From positions 32,138 through 96,137 of the forward strand of contig DCHS01000005.1 in NCBI GenBank assembly GCA_002314875.1: a stretch of DNA of 64,000 nucleotides. Reading direction: 5' to 3'. Both the position numbers and the translations under genes were made by a program. Positions 44,894-55,100 of this stretch are shown one piece after another; position 1 is the stretch's first letter; the number at the start of each line of letters is the position of its first letter. Source of the stretch: Prevotellaceae bacterium UBA1746. GTDB taxonomy: Bacteria > Bacteroidota > Bacteroidia > Bacteroidales > Bacteroidaceae. The notes beneath the pieces are model-generated. The model ran no database searches and was not told the origin of the DNA. It was given only the letters and a program-made list of their open reading frames with translations.

Positions 44894-46219
44894 ATGAAAA
44901 ACTTGCTTAAGAGTGCTGTAATGGCACTGCTGATGATGGGATTATCTCCCCTCTCATCTATGGCTCAAAGCAAAGTCATTACTTTCGATTCTTCCGTCTT
45001 GGAAGGCATACCCAATGCCAAGGCAATGGGCATCGTGATCCCTGACTCTACGATTTACACCGCAGAAGAGTTAAAAGCAATGGCGGCTGACCCCTTCGGT
45101 TACCAAAAGTCAACCATGAAGAAGGGGCCCAAAAAAGCCATCACATTATGTTGGTTCAATTTCTGGTACACTTCGCGCGATGCGCATGGCAACCCCATCA
45201 GACTTTCTGCAAAAATCGCATGGAAAAGTACTGATATCGACCATGTGATTCTCTATTGTCCTTATACCCATTGTGCTAATTCCGAATGTGCTTCGGAAGA
45301 CATTAGTTCTAAAGAAGACAAAGTCTTCAACTCTGGAAGTCTGATAGTTACTCCCGACGGTGAAGGTTTCGGCGATACAAAAGATCGTACGCAGATGTAC
45401 CTCAACCACGAGGTGTGGGCAGTTCAGGAAGTGGACTGTCTGGCAGCCGCTATGGATTATTTGGAGAAATGGAAAAACAAGGAAGACTACCCGCACCTCA
45501 AGGATAATTGGGATACCGTCATTGCCGGTATGTCTCAAGGCGGTGGAACGGCTCTTGCCACACTTCGCTACATGGAGGAACACTCTCAATGCGATCAGTT
45601 CCGCGTCAGTTTCTGCAACATCTGCTGCGGTCCTTATGACCCCGCGCTCACCCTTAAGACTTATTTCGAGAGTTGGTACCGTCTGACTTATCCCTGTGTC
45701 ATTCCCATGGTCATCAAGAGCTATATGGAGTCCTATCCCGATGTCTTCAAAGGCTATAAGGAAGAAGACTTCTATGCAGAATCCTACCTGGCCATCAAGT
45801 CGGAGATTGATGCTGCGCTGGCCGGTAAGGAGATGGGAGCAGATGATATTAACAAGATCTTCTTCACAAAACTGGCTTGCACGCAGTACTTGCAATCCAA
45901 CTTATTGGATTATCGTCCTGCTTGCTTCATCACTGAGATCTTACGTCCTGAAATCATTGACAGCTCTTCTGATCTGGCAAAGAAATTAATCAGTTGTCTC
46001 GAACGCAACAATGTTCTTCGTGATGATTGGCAACCCCAACACTGGGTAAAGGTTGCCTACTGCAAGGAAGACGCCGTCGTGCCTTATGACAATACGGCTA
46101 AGCTCTTCCTGAGATTGAAATCAGACAATTACAGCAGTACTTCCATCAGCACGATGGGCCATGTCACTGCCTGTGCAGAATGGATCGCAGTAACCACATG
46201 GGCTAACAAGAGTTACTAA
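44894..46219 (+). CDS. Exported alpha/beta hydrolase (secretory-lipase-like)
   Basis: A 441-residue protein with a signal peptide (1-24, ending SSMAQ). It has the alpha/beta-hydrolase layout: strand and elbow TVIAGMSQGGGTALATL (nucleophile serine near 217), acid region KVAYCKEDAVVPY and a late histidine in STMGHVTACAEW. Similar to bacterial secretory-lipase or prolyl-peptidase-like families, but the substrate is not evident. Several cysteines (CPYTHCANSEC) suggest disulfides in the mature protein. It lies 57 bases after the FSM gene and 12 bases before the GLUG gene in the same run. Confidence 0.75.
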   Translation: MKNLLKSAVMALLMMGLSPLSSMAQSKVITFDSSVLEGIPNAKAMGIVIPDSTIYTAEELKAMAADPFGYQKSTMKKGPKKAITLCWFNFWYTSRDAHGNPIRLSAKIAWKSTDIDHVILYCPYTHCANSECASEDISSKEDKVFNSGSLIVTPDGEGFGDTKDRTQMYLNHEVWAVQEVDCLAAAMDYLEKWKNKEDYPHLKDNWDTVIAGMSQGGGTALATLRYMEEHSQCDQFRVSFCNICCGPYDPALTLKTYFESWYRLTYPCVIPMVIKSYMESYPDVFKGYKEEDFYAESYLAIKSEIDAALAGKEMGADDINKIFFTKLACTQYLQSNLLDYRPACFITEILRPEIIDSSSDLAKKLISCLERNNVLRDDWQPQHWVKVAYCKEDAVVPYDNTAKLFLRLKSDNYSSTSISTMGHVTACAEWIAVTTWANKSY

Positions 46220-46231
46220 AAAACTTCTATC

Positions 46232-48061
46232 ATGAAAAGATATATTCTTTTGGTTTTGGCATGCCTGGCCATGAGTGCCCATGCAACTACCTATTATTAT
46301 GTCAATACGGCCGACCTTCTTCGTGAAGCCCTGAGCCAGAATGAGTATGTCGTCATAGAACTGATGAATGATATCGATATCAGTTCTTTCGGTGACACAC
46401 GATTCCACAATGACAAAGATCATCCCTTCATCGGCATCATTGAAGGCAATGGTCATTGTCTGAAAAACTACCACTACGACCACGAGAAAACCAATATAGC
46501 GGGTCTTATCACCTATACCGGTCAAGATTTTCTAAACCGCGCCGTCATCAGAAACCTCAGGCTCAAAGACTTTTGCGTGAAGGGTGACAACAATGTGGCT
46601 TTCCTCGCCACCTTCGCCAGATTCACCCTCTTCAAGAATGTCTCCATTGAAGGTGGAACCTTCTATTGCGACGATGAATATGCAGGTTCCATTGCTTCTG
46701 AAGCCATTGACTGCGTCTTCGACGGCTGCTATAATAAAAGTGATAGCGGCATCCATGCAGGTTCCTATATTGGTGATAGCACAGTAGGTGGTATCTGCGG
46801 TCGAGCTACAGACACCCTTTTCTTCCGCTGCGCTAATCTGAATAACGTTACCTGCGACAACCAGTACTGCGGCGGTATTGTCGGCAAAATGGATGACAGC
46901 AGCATCAACAGTTGCATCGTTGTCGGTAACGTCGGCGGTCATGACACTGAGACTGGCGGTATTGTCGGTTATATGGACGACAGTTCCGTCCGCAACTGCG
47001 TTTATAGCGGCTCTGTGGACAGTAAGGATGACTACAATTGCTACATCGTTGGTAAGAATGATACTGATAACCATATTAGCAACAACTTCTATCCGGGTTC
47101 AAGCACTGGCACAAATTACGGAGATCTTTACATTTCTGCGACCAGTGAGGACTATAAATCAGGTGCGCTTGCCTATCGTCTCAACCAGATACAGGGTTGT
47201 GAAGTATGGTATCAGCGTATTGGTGCCGACGAATACCCTCTTCCTATGGTAAGAGGTCAGAAATATCAGGTTTACAGCCCTGTATCCGGCCAGTATTCCA
47301 ACTGGAACGCTACGGAGAATGCCAGTATCATCGATGGTGTTATTGACAAGAACTACCTTGTGCTGAATGATGGAACTGACTTGTATATTAAGAGTGATTT
47401 CTATGCTGGAATGGTAAGGTATATCCGTAGTTCTCCTTCAACATGGTCAACTGCATGTCTTCCTATCGACATGACCTATGTTGAGAATTTGAACCATGCG
47501 GTGTATTATCTCTCAGATGTTGACTTGAATGGTCCTGACTTCATTGTCAAGGAATATGAATCTGGCACGGTTATCCCCGCTGGAACTCCGGTCATCATAA
47601 AATATATCGGCGAAAGAGGATACAATGGCTATTCTCCCAGTACAGGTATAGAATATTTCACGTCAAATGCTGTCATCAAGGAGGATATCCGCAAGATTGA
47701 CGGTTACAATAATCCTGGCATCATGCCTTTAAATCAGCAATGGTCAATGGATGCGACCTATGTGACACTCAAAGACCAGACGGGTATGTATTTCATCAAC
47801 AGCAATGCTTTCTGGAAGGCCAACGATCCCATCACTATCCCTGCATTCCGTGCTTGGTTTGAAAATCCCTACATCTCCTCTTCTGTCAAGAGCATCGGCA
47901 TCTGCGTTGAAGAAAACGGTGTCGTTACCCGCGTGGGTAGCATGGATATGGAAGACATCACGAAATCTGACGGTATCTATAACCTCCAGGGCCAGCGTCT
48001 CAGTGCGCCCCGCCGTGACCAGATCAACATCGTGAACGGCAAGAAGGTTTTGACGAAGTAA
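46232..48061 (+). CDS. Secreted GLUG-motif beta-helix protein with sorting tail
   Basis: A 609-residue exported protein (signal 1-18, ending SAHA). Residues about 60-290 show a right-handed beta-helix pattern with GLUG motifs, for example GGIVGKMDDSSINSC and GGIVGYMDDSSVRNC. A beta-rich middle follows, and the end (GIYNLQGQRLS ... INIVNGKKVLTK) is a type IX-style sorting tail. GLUG proteins are known as surface adhesins or peptidases' partners; no catalytic site is seen. Just after its stop comes a 55-residue peptide gene (21 bases). Confidence 0.8.
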   Translation: MKRYILLVLACLAMSAHATTYYYVNTADLLREALSQNEYVVIELMNDIDISSFGDTRFHNDKDHPFIGIIEGNGHCLKNYHYDHEKTNIAGLITYTGQDFLNRAVIRNLRLKDFCVKGDNNVAFLATFARFTLFKNVSIEGGTFYCDDEYAGSIASEAIDCVFDGCYNKSDSGIHAGSYIGDSTVGGICGRATDTLFFRCANLNNVTCDNQYCGGIVGKMDDSSINSCIVVGNVGGHDTETGGIVGYMDDSSVRNCVYSGSVDSKDDYNCYIVGKNDTDNHISNNFYPGSSTGTNYGDLYISATSEDYKSGALAYRLNQIQGCEVWYQRIGADEYPLPMVRGQKYQVYSPVSGQYSNWNATENASIIDGVIDKNYLVLNDGTDLYIKSDFYAGMVRYIRSSPSTWSTACLPIDMTYVENLNHAVYYLSDVDLNGPDFIVKEYESGTVIPAGTPVIIKYIGERGYNGYSPSTGIEYFTSNAVIKEDIRKIDGYNNPGIMPLNQQWSMDATYVTLKDQTGMYFINSNAFWKANDPITIPAFRAWFENPYISSSVKSIGICVEENGVVTRVGSMDMEDITKSDGIYNLQGQRLSAPRRDQINIVNGKKVLTK

Positions 48062-48081
48062 GTTTAACGGTTAGAATACAT

Positions 48082-48249
48082 ATGAAAATGAAAATATATA
48101 TATCCCCGGCTGTTGAAGTCGTATATATTGAGAATGTCTCCGTTGTAGCAACTTCCGAAGTCATTCCTTCCGGTTCCGGCGAGCAGCCAAAAGTTGCCGA
48201 AAGTAACTTCTTTGATCCCCGCCGTGACATCTGGGGAGAAGAAGAATAG
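48082..48249 (+). CDS. Small conserved-type peptide (55 aa) following the GLUG gene
   Basis: A 55-codon ORF starts MKMKIYISPAVEVVYIENV and ends DPRRDIWGEEE. Its plan (MK-x-YISP-x-hydrophobic strand, a VATSE segment, a Gly/Pro/Ser linker and an acidic tryptophan-containing tail) is one I recall for many short hypothetical proteins in Prevotella and Bacteroides beside secreted-protein genes. No signal peptide is seen. It is 20 bases after the GLUG stop and on the same strand, so it is probably co-transcribed. A leader peptide or modified-peptide precursor is possible but unproven. Confidence 0.6.
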   Translation: MKMKIYISPAVEVVYIENVSVVATSEVIPSGSGEQPKVAESNFFDPRRDIWGEEE

Positions 48250-48304
48250 CGGGTCAAAAGAGTTTTTTACCTGATTTTAAGCGAGGAACGAACGTCCTCA
48301 TTTT

Positions 48305-48391
48305 AAATAGCCTAGAAGGCTGTATCTGAGTAACCGGTTAAATAGCCTAGAAGGCTGTATCTGAGTAACCGGTAAAATAGCCTTCCAGGCT
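48305..48391. repeat. 35-bp tandem repeat upstream of the second DUF3667 gene
   Basis: Two identical copies of a 35-base unit (starts AAATAGCCTAGAAGGCTG, ends GTAACCGGT) lie at 48305-48339 and 48340-48374. A third, partial copy (AAATAGCCTTCCAGGCT) is at 48375-48391. Each unit has an AGCC/GGCT hairpin core. The 173-base gap 48250-48422 contains nothing else recognisable. Confidence 0.8.
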
Positions 48392-48422
48392 TTTGCCAAA
48401 TAGTTTACAACTACAATTTCTT

Positions 48423-49322
48423 ATGTCCAACATCATTCAGAAGATACGCGATATTCAGCGTATAGGAAACCATATCCCTCCGATGGATGTGGAGGTGGCA
48501 GAGCCACATAAATGCCTGAACTGCGACACAGAGTTCAAGGGCAATTACTGCCCTAACTGTGGGCAGAAAGCAGGTGTGGGACGATTGAGAATCAGAAACA
48601 CCATAGTGAATTTCCTCGGCTTGTTCACCAAGATGAACCGCGGAGCAGTACATACTATCGTCGACCTGCTCTATCGCCCAGGATTCATGATGCGCGAATA
48701 TCTGGACGGACATCGTGCAGAATATGCATCACCGCTGCTTCTCGTCTTCTTGGTGATTACGCTGAACGTGATTCTACCCTATTCCTCTTCTGTTTCTACC
48801 GTCTATCCTGAACAATGGACAACGATGCTCCAGGACTACCCCGTTTCATACTGGTTGACAAGGGCATGGGTATGGCTATTTGAAGACGACCGGCGCACCT
48901 ACCTGTTCTTCGGTCTTCTACTCACACCTGCCATCTGGCTGACGGCAAAGATTGTAAGGGCAGGGAAATACAGTCCCAACTTCGCCGAATCTTTCCACAT
49001 GCTTTTGTATATCATCAGCCTGATGCTGTTTTTGGAATTGATCTACAACCAGACGAAATGGATTCCCGGAATCGGTTATAGCATCTATCATGTTATGGAC
49101 CACATTATGGCATTCGTCGTCTTCCCGTTCATCGTATTCTTCTCTGTATGGGATTGTCTGAAACTCAATTGGAAAAAGATGATCGTGTTCATGATATTAG
49201 CACCTCTTATCCTCTACTTGTGTTTCAACGTGATGTTCCTTTTCATCAATTTTGTGCTGCAAATGGACCTTCCAAAGGACATCTACAAGCAGATCAACCT
49301 GTTGTACATGATAAATAAATAG
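48423..49322 (+). CDS. DUF3667 membrane protein with N-terminal zinc ribbon (paralog 2)
   Basis: A 299-residue paralog of the 40462 gene, with the same zinc ribbon (CLNCDTEF ... YCPNC), the DUF3667 block (HTIVDLLYRPGFMMREYLDGHRAEYASPL) and a multi-helix membrane part. The start at 48423 mirrors the start of paralog 1; an in-frame TTG at 48393 lies in repeat DNA. It is 9 bases upstream of a LolA-like gene. Both copies lie just upstream of an exported-protein gene and behind an AATAGCC repeat, pointing to duplication of a whole unit or a shared control element. Confidence 0.82.
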   Translation: MSNIIQKIRDIQRIGNHIPPMDVEVAEPHKCLNCDTEFKGNYCPNCGQKAGVGRLRIRNTIVNFLGLFTKMNRGAVHTIVDLLYRPGFMMREYLDGHRAEYASPLLLVFLVITLNVILPYSSSVSTVYPEQWTTMLQDYPVSYWLTRAWVWLFEDDRRTYLFFGLLLTPAIWLTAKIVRAGKYSPNFAESFHMLLYIISLMLFLELIYNQTKWIPGIGYSIYHVMDHIMAFVVFPFIVFFSVWDCLKLNWKKMIVFMILAPLILYLCFNVMFLFINFVLQMDLPKDIYKQINLLYMINK

Positions 49323-49331
49323 AAAATATAA

Positions 49332-49931
49332 ATGATTATGAAAAAGTTATTCTTTCTCTTGTTGATGCTGATAGCTGTATCAGCGGTCAACGCTCAGAAT
49401 CTCACCCTTCAACAGGTGGTCCAGAAGTCACTCAGTGCTATGGACACCAAGAAACACTGCATCAAAGGCAATGTTTCGGTAAAGGTTCTCGGCAAATCAG
49501 GCACAACCTACGCCATGGCAGACGGCACCAATTCCTATTGGAAAAAATCTGATGGTAGTGAGGAGGGTTACATCAACAACGGTGTAAAATATCTCTATAA
49601 CAAGAAGAAGAACACCGTCACCATCACCAAAGAGGCGTATTCCGACGTTTTCAATGCGGACCTTGATATCTCCAAAGCTGACTTCAGCGGTTGCAAGATG
49701 GAATTAAAGAACGGTGAGTATATCATCACTGGCAAGGAAAATGGTGCCAAGATGACCCTCATCATTGACGCCAAGACTTTCTTCTACAAAAAAATCTCTG
49801 CAAAGATGGCTTTAGCCTCAATGACCATCACCTATAGCAACATGGCCTACTCCAGCAATAAAGAGAGTCTCATCTACAAGGCATCGAAGTTCCCTGGTGC
49901 CAAGATTGTCGACAAGCGCAAGAAAAAATAA
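49332..49931 (+). CDS. LolA-like exported protein (paralog 3 of 3)
   Basis: A 199-residue protein with a signal peptide (ending AVNAQ); ATG 49338 two codons in is an equally good start. LTLQQVVQKSLSAMDTKKHCIKGN and the close KFPGAKIVDKRKKK match the paralogs at 9182 and 26368. It is in an operon with DUF3667 paralog 2 (9 bases before) and a subtilisin gene (10 bases after). LolA-like lipid or lipoprotein carriage in the periplasm is inferred from the ending and the overall strand pattern. Confidence 0.6.
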   Translation: MIMKKLFFLLLMLIAVSAVNAQNLTLQQVVQKSLSAMDTKKHCIKGNVSVKVLGKSGTTYAMADGTNSYWKKSDGSEEGYINNGVKYLYNKKKNTVTITKEAYSDVFNADLDISKADFSGCKMELKNGEYIITGKENGAKMTLIIDAKTFFYKKISAKMALASMTITYSNMAYSSNKESLIYKASKFPGAKIVDKRKKK

Positions 49932-49941
49932 TTACCATTCC

Positions 49942-52101
49942 ATGAACAATAAACGAATTTCCATTCTATGCTTGACAGCCCTCATGGTTGCCGGCAATGC
50001 ATGTGGACAGACCAAACTCGATATGGAGCTTGACCGCCTCGTGAAGGAACAGCATATTGCTAAATCCAACACCCGTTACGGTAAACCCTCATTCAGCGAC
50101 CCGACAATCACTGTTCTGGCCCGCCTCATTCCGGGTCAGGAACTGCCTACGCAGCAATTACAAGCGATGGGAGCAGTCGTTGGCGGACAATATGGCTCGT
50201 TCGTCTCACTGAGACTCCCCGTCAGCCGACTTGAAGAACTGGCAAGTATGTCGCAGTTCAGTCGCATTGACAAACCTAAAACCGTACATAGTCTGGCCGA
50301 CAGAACCCGAAAGGCTACGCATGTTGACCCTGTTCAGCAGCCAGCCACTGCCCTCACCGAGGGGCTGCCCCACGAATTTACAGGCAAGGGAGTCTTGATT
50401 GGCGTGGTAGATCAGGGCATTGACTACAATCATGTCAATTTCTACAATCCCAATACGGGCAAGAAGCGCATCAAGCAAGCCATCCTCTATCGCAACTGCA
50501 TAACGGAAGATGAAAGTATCTTTGACCTCGATGGCAACCTGGCAACTCCCGACCAAATACGCGAGGTCTATACCAACCCGGCACAGATCGACACATTGAC
50601 TACAGATACTCCCGGTGATTATCATGGCACACTCGTAGCAAGCATCGCCGGCGGCAGTTATGCCGGTGACTACCTCTCAAAAGACGGCAAGGTCACCTAT
50701 TCTAACCTGCAGGGTATGGCCCCGGAGGCAGATTTGCTGCTCACTGGTTATGGCTGCAATCCCTGTCCTACAGAACTTGGTATGGATGCTGTGTACCAGA
50801 CGCTGAAGGCTGGCGTAGAGTCTGGTCAGCCTTTTGTGATGAATCTGTCAATGGCAGAGGCTTATGATTGGTATGACGGAAAAGACCCTGAAAGTCTGAT
50901 GATTGGCGAACTGACTGACGAAGGTAACAAGCCAGGTGTCGTGGTCTGCCGTGCAGCAGGAAATAATGCTCAAAGTCTAATATACCTCCATGAGCCCTTG
51001 GACGAAAGCAATGGCCACAAACTCCGTTTCCAGGTATTCCCAACGCGTTTATATGATCAATACAAAGCTTCAGCCAATTGCTATATGTACTCCGACGATG
51101 ACACCCCCTTTGATGTCACCCTTGAGTTCTATAAGAAGGATGAAGATGGCAATTATACCCGTGTTGAATCAGTAAGCATCCCGAACGACAAACTACTGGA
51201 GATGGGATTGCTCACAGCCGACTACTACGAGGCACACGACGGACGTTATGCTGCCCATTTCCAGCTTTCCTATCATGAACAGCCTGGTATTCCTGATGAC
51301 CTCTATCCAAGTCTTCTGGTCACGAGCGCAAAAGACGCCAAGGTGCGCGTGGTTTGTGATACCAATTTTGATGGCACACAGTACCTTTATTCTATAACTG
51401 GTCTGGATCTCAACGATGAGGGTACCATCATCATTGCAAACAATGAGTCGTCAATCGTAGGCAGTTCATGTACAGATGTTGTCATTTCGGTTGGCGCATG
51501 GTATCTTGGCGCTGACTACACCGACTTCAATGGCGAAGAAAATGTGGATGAAAATCCTAAAGGTGACATTACAGTCTTTTCATCATACTGTGTGAGCGAT
51601 GACAATGGCGTTTCCCGTCCTGATGTATGTGCCCCTGGCCAATACATTGTAGGTGGTGTCAACAGTTATTGCAGTTATTTCCAGCCCGTTGATGATACGG
51701 ACGCACTGGCTATTGCTGCCAAGGATTATTGCGAAGGACACCATAGTGCCATTTCCATGGATGCCGGAACATCATACTCTTGCCCCGTCATGGCTGGTAT
51801 CATTGCGCTATGGCTACAGGCCGACCCTACCCTCTCAACCCGCGATGTGCGTGAAATCCTCAAGGCCACAGCCGATCAGGACAATTACACCGAGAACAGT
51901 CCGTACCAGTTCGGTGCCGGCAAGGTCAATGCCCTGAACGGTCTGAAGTACATCTTCGAGAACCGTCTCGCTGGCATCGATGAAGTCCGTGGCTCCGACT
52001 CAAGCCTCTCTGCTCCCTCTGGCAAATTCCTCCAAGACAGCAAGATTATCGTCAAGAAGGATGGCAAGAGCTTCGATGCCCTCGGTCATGAATGCAAATA
52101 A
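49942..52101 (+). CDS. Secreted subtilisin-like serine protease (S8 family)
   Basis: A 719-residue protease with a signal peptide (1-22, ending GNACGQ). The catalytic triad is visible as D157 (VVDQGID), H228 (DYHGTLVAS) and S611 (GTSYSCP), with the oxyanion asparagine in RAAGNN. An insert of about 200 residues between asparagine and serine blocks is beta-rich, as in other Bacteroidota S8 enzymes. The C terminus (GKFLQDSKIIVKKDGKSFD) resembles a sorting tail. ATG 49942 is chosen because the in-frame upstream ATG lies inside the previous gene. A role in maturing surface proteins of the locus is possible. Confidence 0.88.
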   Translation: MNNKRISILCLTALMVAGNACGQTKLDMELDRLVKEQHIAKSNTRYGKPSFSDPTITVLARLIPGQELPTQQLQAMGAVVGGQYGSFVSLRLPVSRLEELASMSQFSRIDKPKTVHSLADRTRKATHVDPVQQPATALTEGLPHEFTGKGVLIGVVDQGIDYNHVNFYNPNTGKKRIKQAILYRNCITEDESIFDLDGNLATPDQIREVYTNPAQIDTLTTDTPGDYHGTLVASIAGGSYAGDYLSKDGKVTYSNLQGMAPEADLLLTGYGCNPCPTELGMDAVYQTLKAGVESGQPFVMNLSMAEAYDWYDGKDPESLMIGELTDEGNKPGVVVCRAAGNNAQSLIYLHEPLDESNGHKLRFQVFPTRLYDQYKASANCYMYSDDDTPFDVTLEFYKKDEDGNYTRVESVSIPNDKLLEMGLLTADYYEAHDGRYAAHFQLSYHEQPGIPDDLYPSLLVTSAKDAKVRVVCDTNFDGTQYLYSITGLDLNDEGTIIIANNESSIVGSSCTDVVISVGAWYLGADYTDFNGEENVDENPKGDITVFSSYCVSDDNGVSRPDVCAPGQYIVGGVNSYCSYFQPVDDTDALAIAAKDYCEGHHSAISMDAGTSYSCPVMAGIIALWLQADPTLSTRDVREILKATADQDNYTENSPYQFGAGKVNALNGLKYIFENRLAGIDEVRGSDSSLSAPSGKFLQDSKIIVKKDGKSFDALGHECK

Positions 52102-52130
52102 TTCACAAGCAAAAATATAATATCAAAAAC

Positions 52131-55100
52131 ATGAAGAAGGTTTTATTGTTAATTGTAGCAATGGCCATAAGTTGCTGTGCCTTTGCTCAGTCAACTATTA
52201 TCAAGGGTGACATGAATGGTGATGGAAAACTCACCATCGACGATGTTACTCTTCTTACTGATGACATTCTGCATAATTGCGTGACAAAAATCACTACAGA
52301 ATGTGGTTATGAGTCAGCAAGCTATGCTGGTGGTTATGAATTTGTTGACTTTGGTCTGCCTTCTGGAACCCTCTGGGCAACCTGCAACATCGGTGCAAAC
52401 AGTCCCGTGGAATACGGCGACTACTTCGCTTGGGGCGAAACAATACCTCAGGCCAACAATGTTTACACCTGGGCTTCCTACAAGTGGATGGCTGAAGGAA
52501 AGTCAGACGAGGAGTATATCACCAAATACTTCGCTGACGAGGAGCTCGATGAGGATGACTTCGAGGATATCGACTTTACAAGCAACATCGAACTCGAAGC
52601 CGAAGACGATGCTGCTACCGTAAACTGGGGCAGCGACTGGCAGATACCGAACGCATTTCAAATGGATGAACTCCTCGACGGTAGATTCACTACGTTTGAG
52701 ATGACCAGAGTAGACGGTGTCTATGGTTTGAAGATAACTGGTAAGAAACCCGGATATACCGAGGTCTCCATCTTCCTTCCCGCTGCAGGTGAGCGCAGTG
52801 TAGGTTCTGGCTTTGGTAGTGGTAATATATGTTACTATTGGACTCGAACACTCAGTCCGTACGACACTGGCGGTGCGTACGCCATGTTATCCCAATGGAG
52901 CGGTACTCACTCCACGATCAATGATTCCCGCTACTATGGTTTATCCGTCCGCCCCGTTCGTATTACCAAGACTACACCTCCTGTAGTCCCAGTAACTGCT
53001 ATCACTCTTAATTATACTAAGGGGAAATTGTGTGTTGGCGATTCAGAATGGTTGGAGGCTTACATCGAACCTTCTTACGCTACGGATAACACCGTAATCT
53101 GGTCCAGCAGCGACGAGAGTGTAGTAACGGTTAACCAAAAAGGCGAAATTACTGGTGTTGGCCTAGGTACAGCCATCATTACCGCCACAGCGAAAGACGG
53201 CAGCGGTGTGACTGCAACTTGCAAGGTGACCGTTATGATTCCCTATGACCCGGATGATACCCGAGAATATGTTGACCTTGGTCTGCCCTCTGGTACTCTT
53301 TGGGCAACCTGCAACATCGGTGCTAAGAATCCCGAAGAATATGGTGACTACTTTGCCTGGGGCGAGGTTGACCCCCAGCCTGATAACGCCTACTCTTGGG
53401 CATCCTACGAATGGATGCCCAATGACCAGTCCAGTGGAGAGTTTATCAACAAGTACCAGGCTGACGATAATCAGACCAATGCCTGCTGGTATGATAACGG
53501 TACTTTTGTCGGTGACGGCATGACCGAACTCGAAGAGAATGAAGATGTCGCTACATATAAATGGGACGAAGACTGGCAGATGCCGAGCAAAGCCCAGATT
53601 GAAGAGCTTTGTAACAGCGATTATACCACGACCACCTGGACTACTGTAAATGGTGTTAACGGTAGATTGATAACAAGTAATAAAGATTCCTCAAAGTCTG
53701 TCTTCCTCCCCGCAGCAGGTTACCATAGCGACGGCTCGTTAAAAAATGACGGTGCCTTCGGTACCTACTGGTCCCGTTCGCTCAATTCATCGAACTCCTA
53801 CAATTCGTTCATCCTGAACTTCACCTCAAGTTCTATCGGCAGAAGCAACAACTCCCGCTGCAGTGGTCGCAGTGTCCGTCCCGTACGTGTTGCCCGTGCT
53901 GTTACCGCTATTACTCTTTCCCAATCTTCAGCAAACTTAGAGGCTGGAGAGACCATGACTCTTACCGCTACCGTAAAACCCACTGAAGTTATCGATAGCA
54001 GTGTCACCTGGACCAGCAGTAATGAAGGTGTTGCCACGGTAAGCGCAGAAGGTGTCGTTACAGCCGTATTCCCTGGTACAGCAACCATTACCGCCACCGC
54101 CAAGGGTGGCAACGGTGTGACTGCAAGTTGCACAGTGACCGTTACGAAGACCTATCACCCCAGTGATACCCGCGAATATGTTGACCTTGGTCTTCCCTCT
54201 GGTACCCTTTGGGCAACCTGCAACATTGGTGCTGCGACTCCCGAGGCCTATGGTGACTATTTTGCCTGGGGCGAGGTTGATCCCCAGTGGGACAATGCTT
54301 ACTCTTGGGCTTCCTACAAGTGGATGACCGAGGATAAGTCCAGTTGGGAGTATATCAACAAGTATCAGTATGCTGATGGTAAGACCAGTGGTTGCTGGTA
54401 TAATAACGGTACCTTTGTCGGCGACGGCATGACCGAACTCGAATCTGCTGACGACGCTGCCACCGCAAATTGGGGCAGTGACTGGCAGATGCCTACCAAA
54501 GCCCAGATAGAAGAGCTTTATAACAGTAAATATACCACAACCACCTGGACTACAGTAAATGGTGTTAAGGGTAGATTGATAACGAGCAATAAAGATACCT
54601 CAAAGTCCATCTTCCTCCCCGCAGCGGGCTACTGCAACTCTGCGGGACTCAAGAGTGACGGCTCTTACGGTACCTACTGGTCCCGTTCGCTCTTTACTAC
54701 AATCTCCTACAACGCGAACATCCTGAACTTCACCGCTAGCTCTATCGGCAGAAGCAACAACTACCGCTACTGCGGTCGCAGTGTCCGCCCCGTACGTGTT
54801 GATCATGCTGTTACCGCTATTATTCTTTCCCAATCTTCGGCAACCTTGAAGGAAAGAGAGACAATGACTCTTACCGCTACCGTAAAACCCGCTGACGCTA
54901 TAGATAGCAGTGTCACCTGGTCCAGCAACAATGAGAGTGTTGCCACGGTAAATGAAGATGGTGTCGTTAAAGCCATTGCTGAGGGTACAGCAACCATTAC
55001 CGCCATCGCCAAGGGTGTCTACGGTGTAACTGCCGTCTGTACGGTAACTGTCACTCCCCGCAATACTGATCCCAAGGAATATGTTGACCTCGATTTGCCA

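Noticed and set aside
48305..48391. CRISPR array
   Set aside because: The 35-base units are directly adjacent without spacers and there are only two full copies; no cas genes are near.
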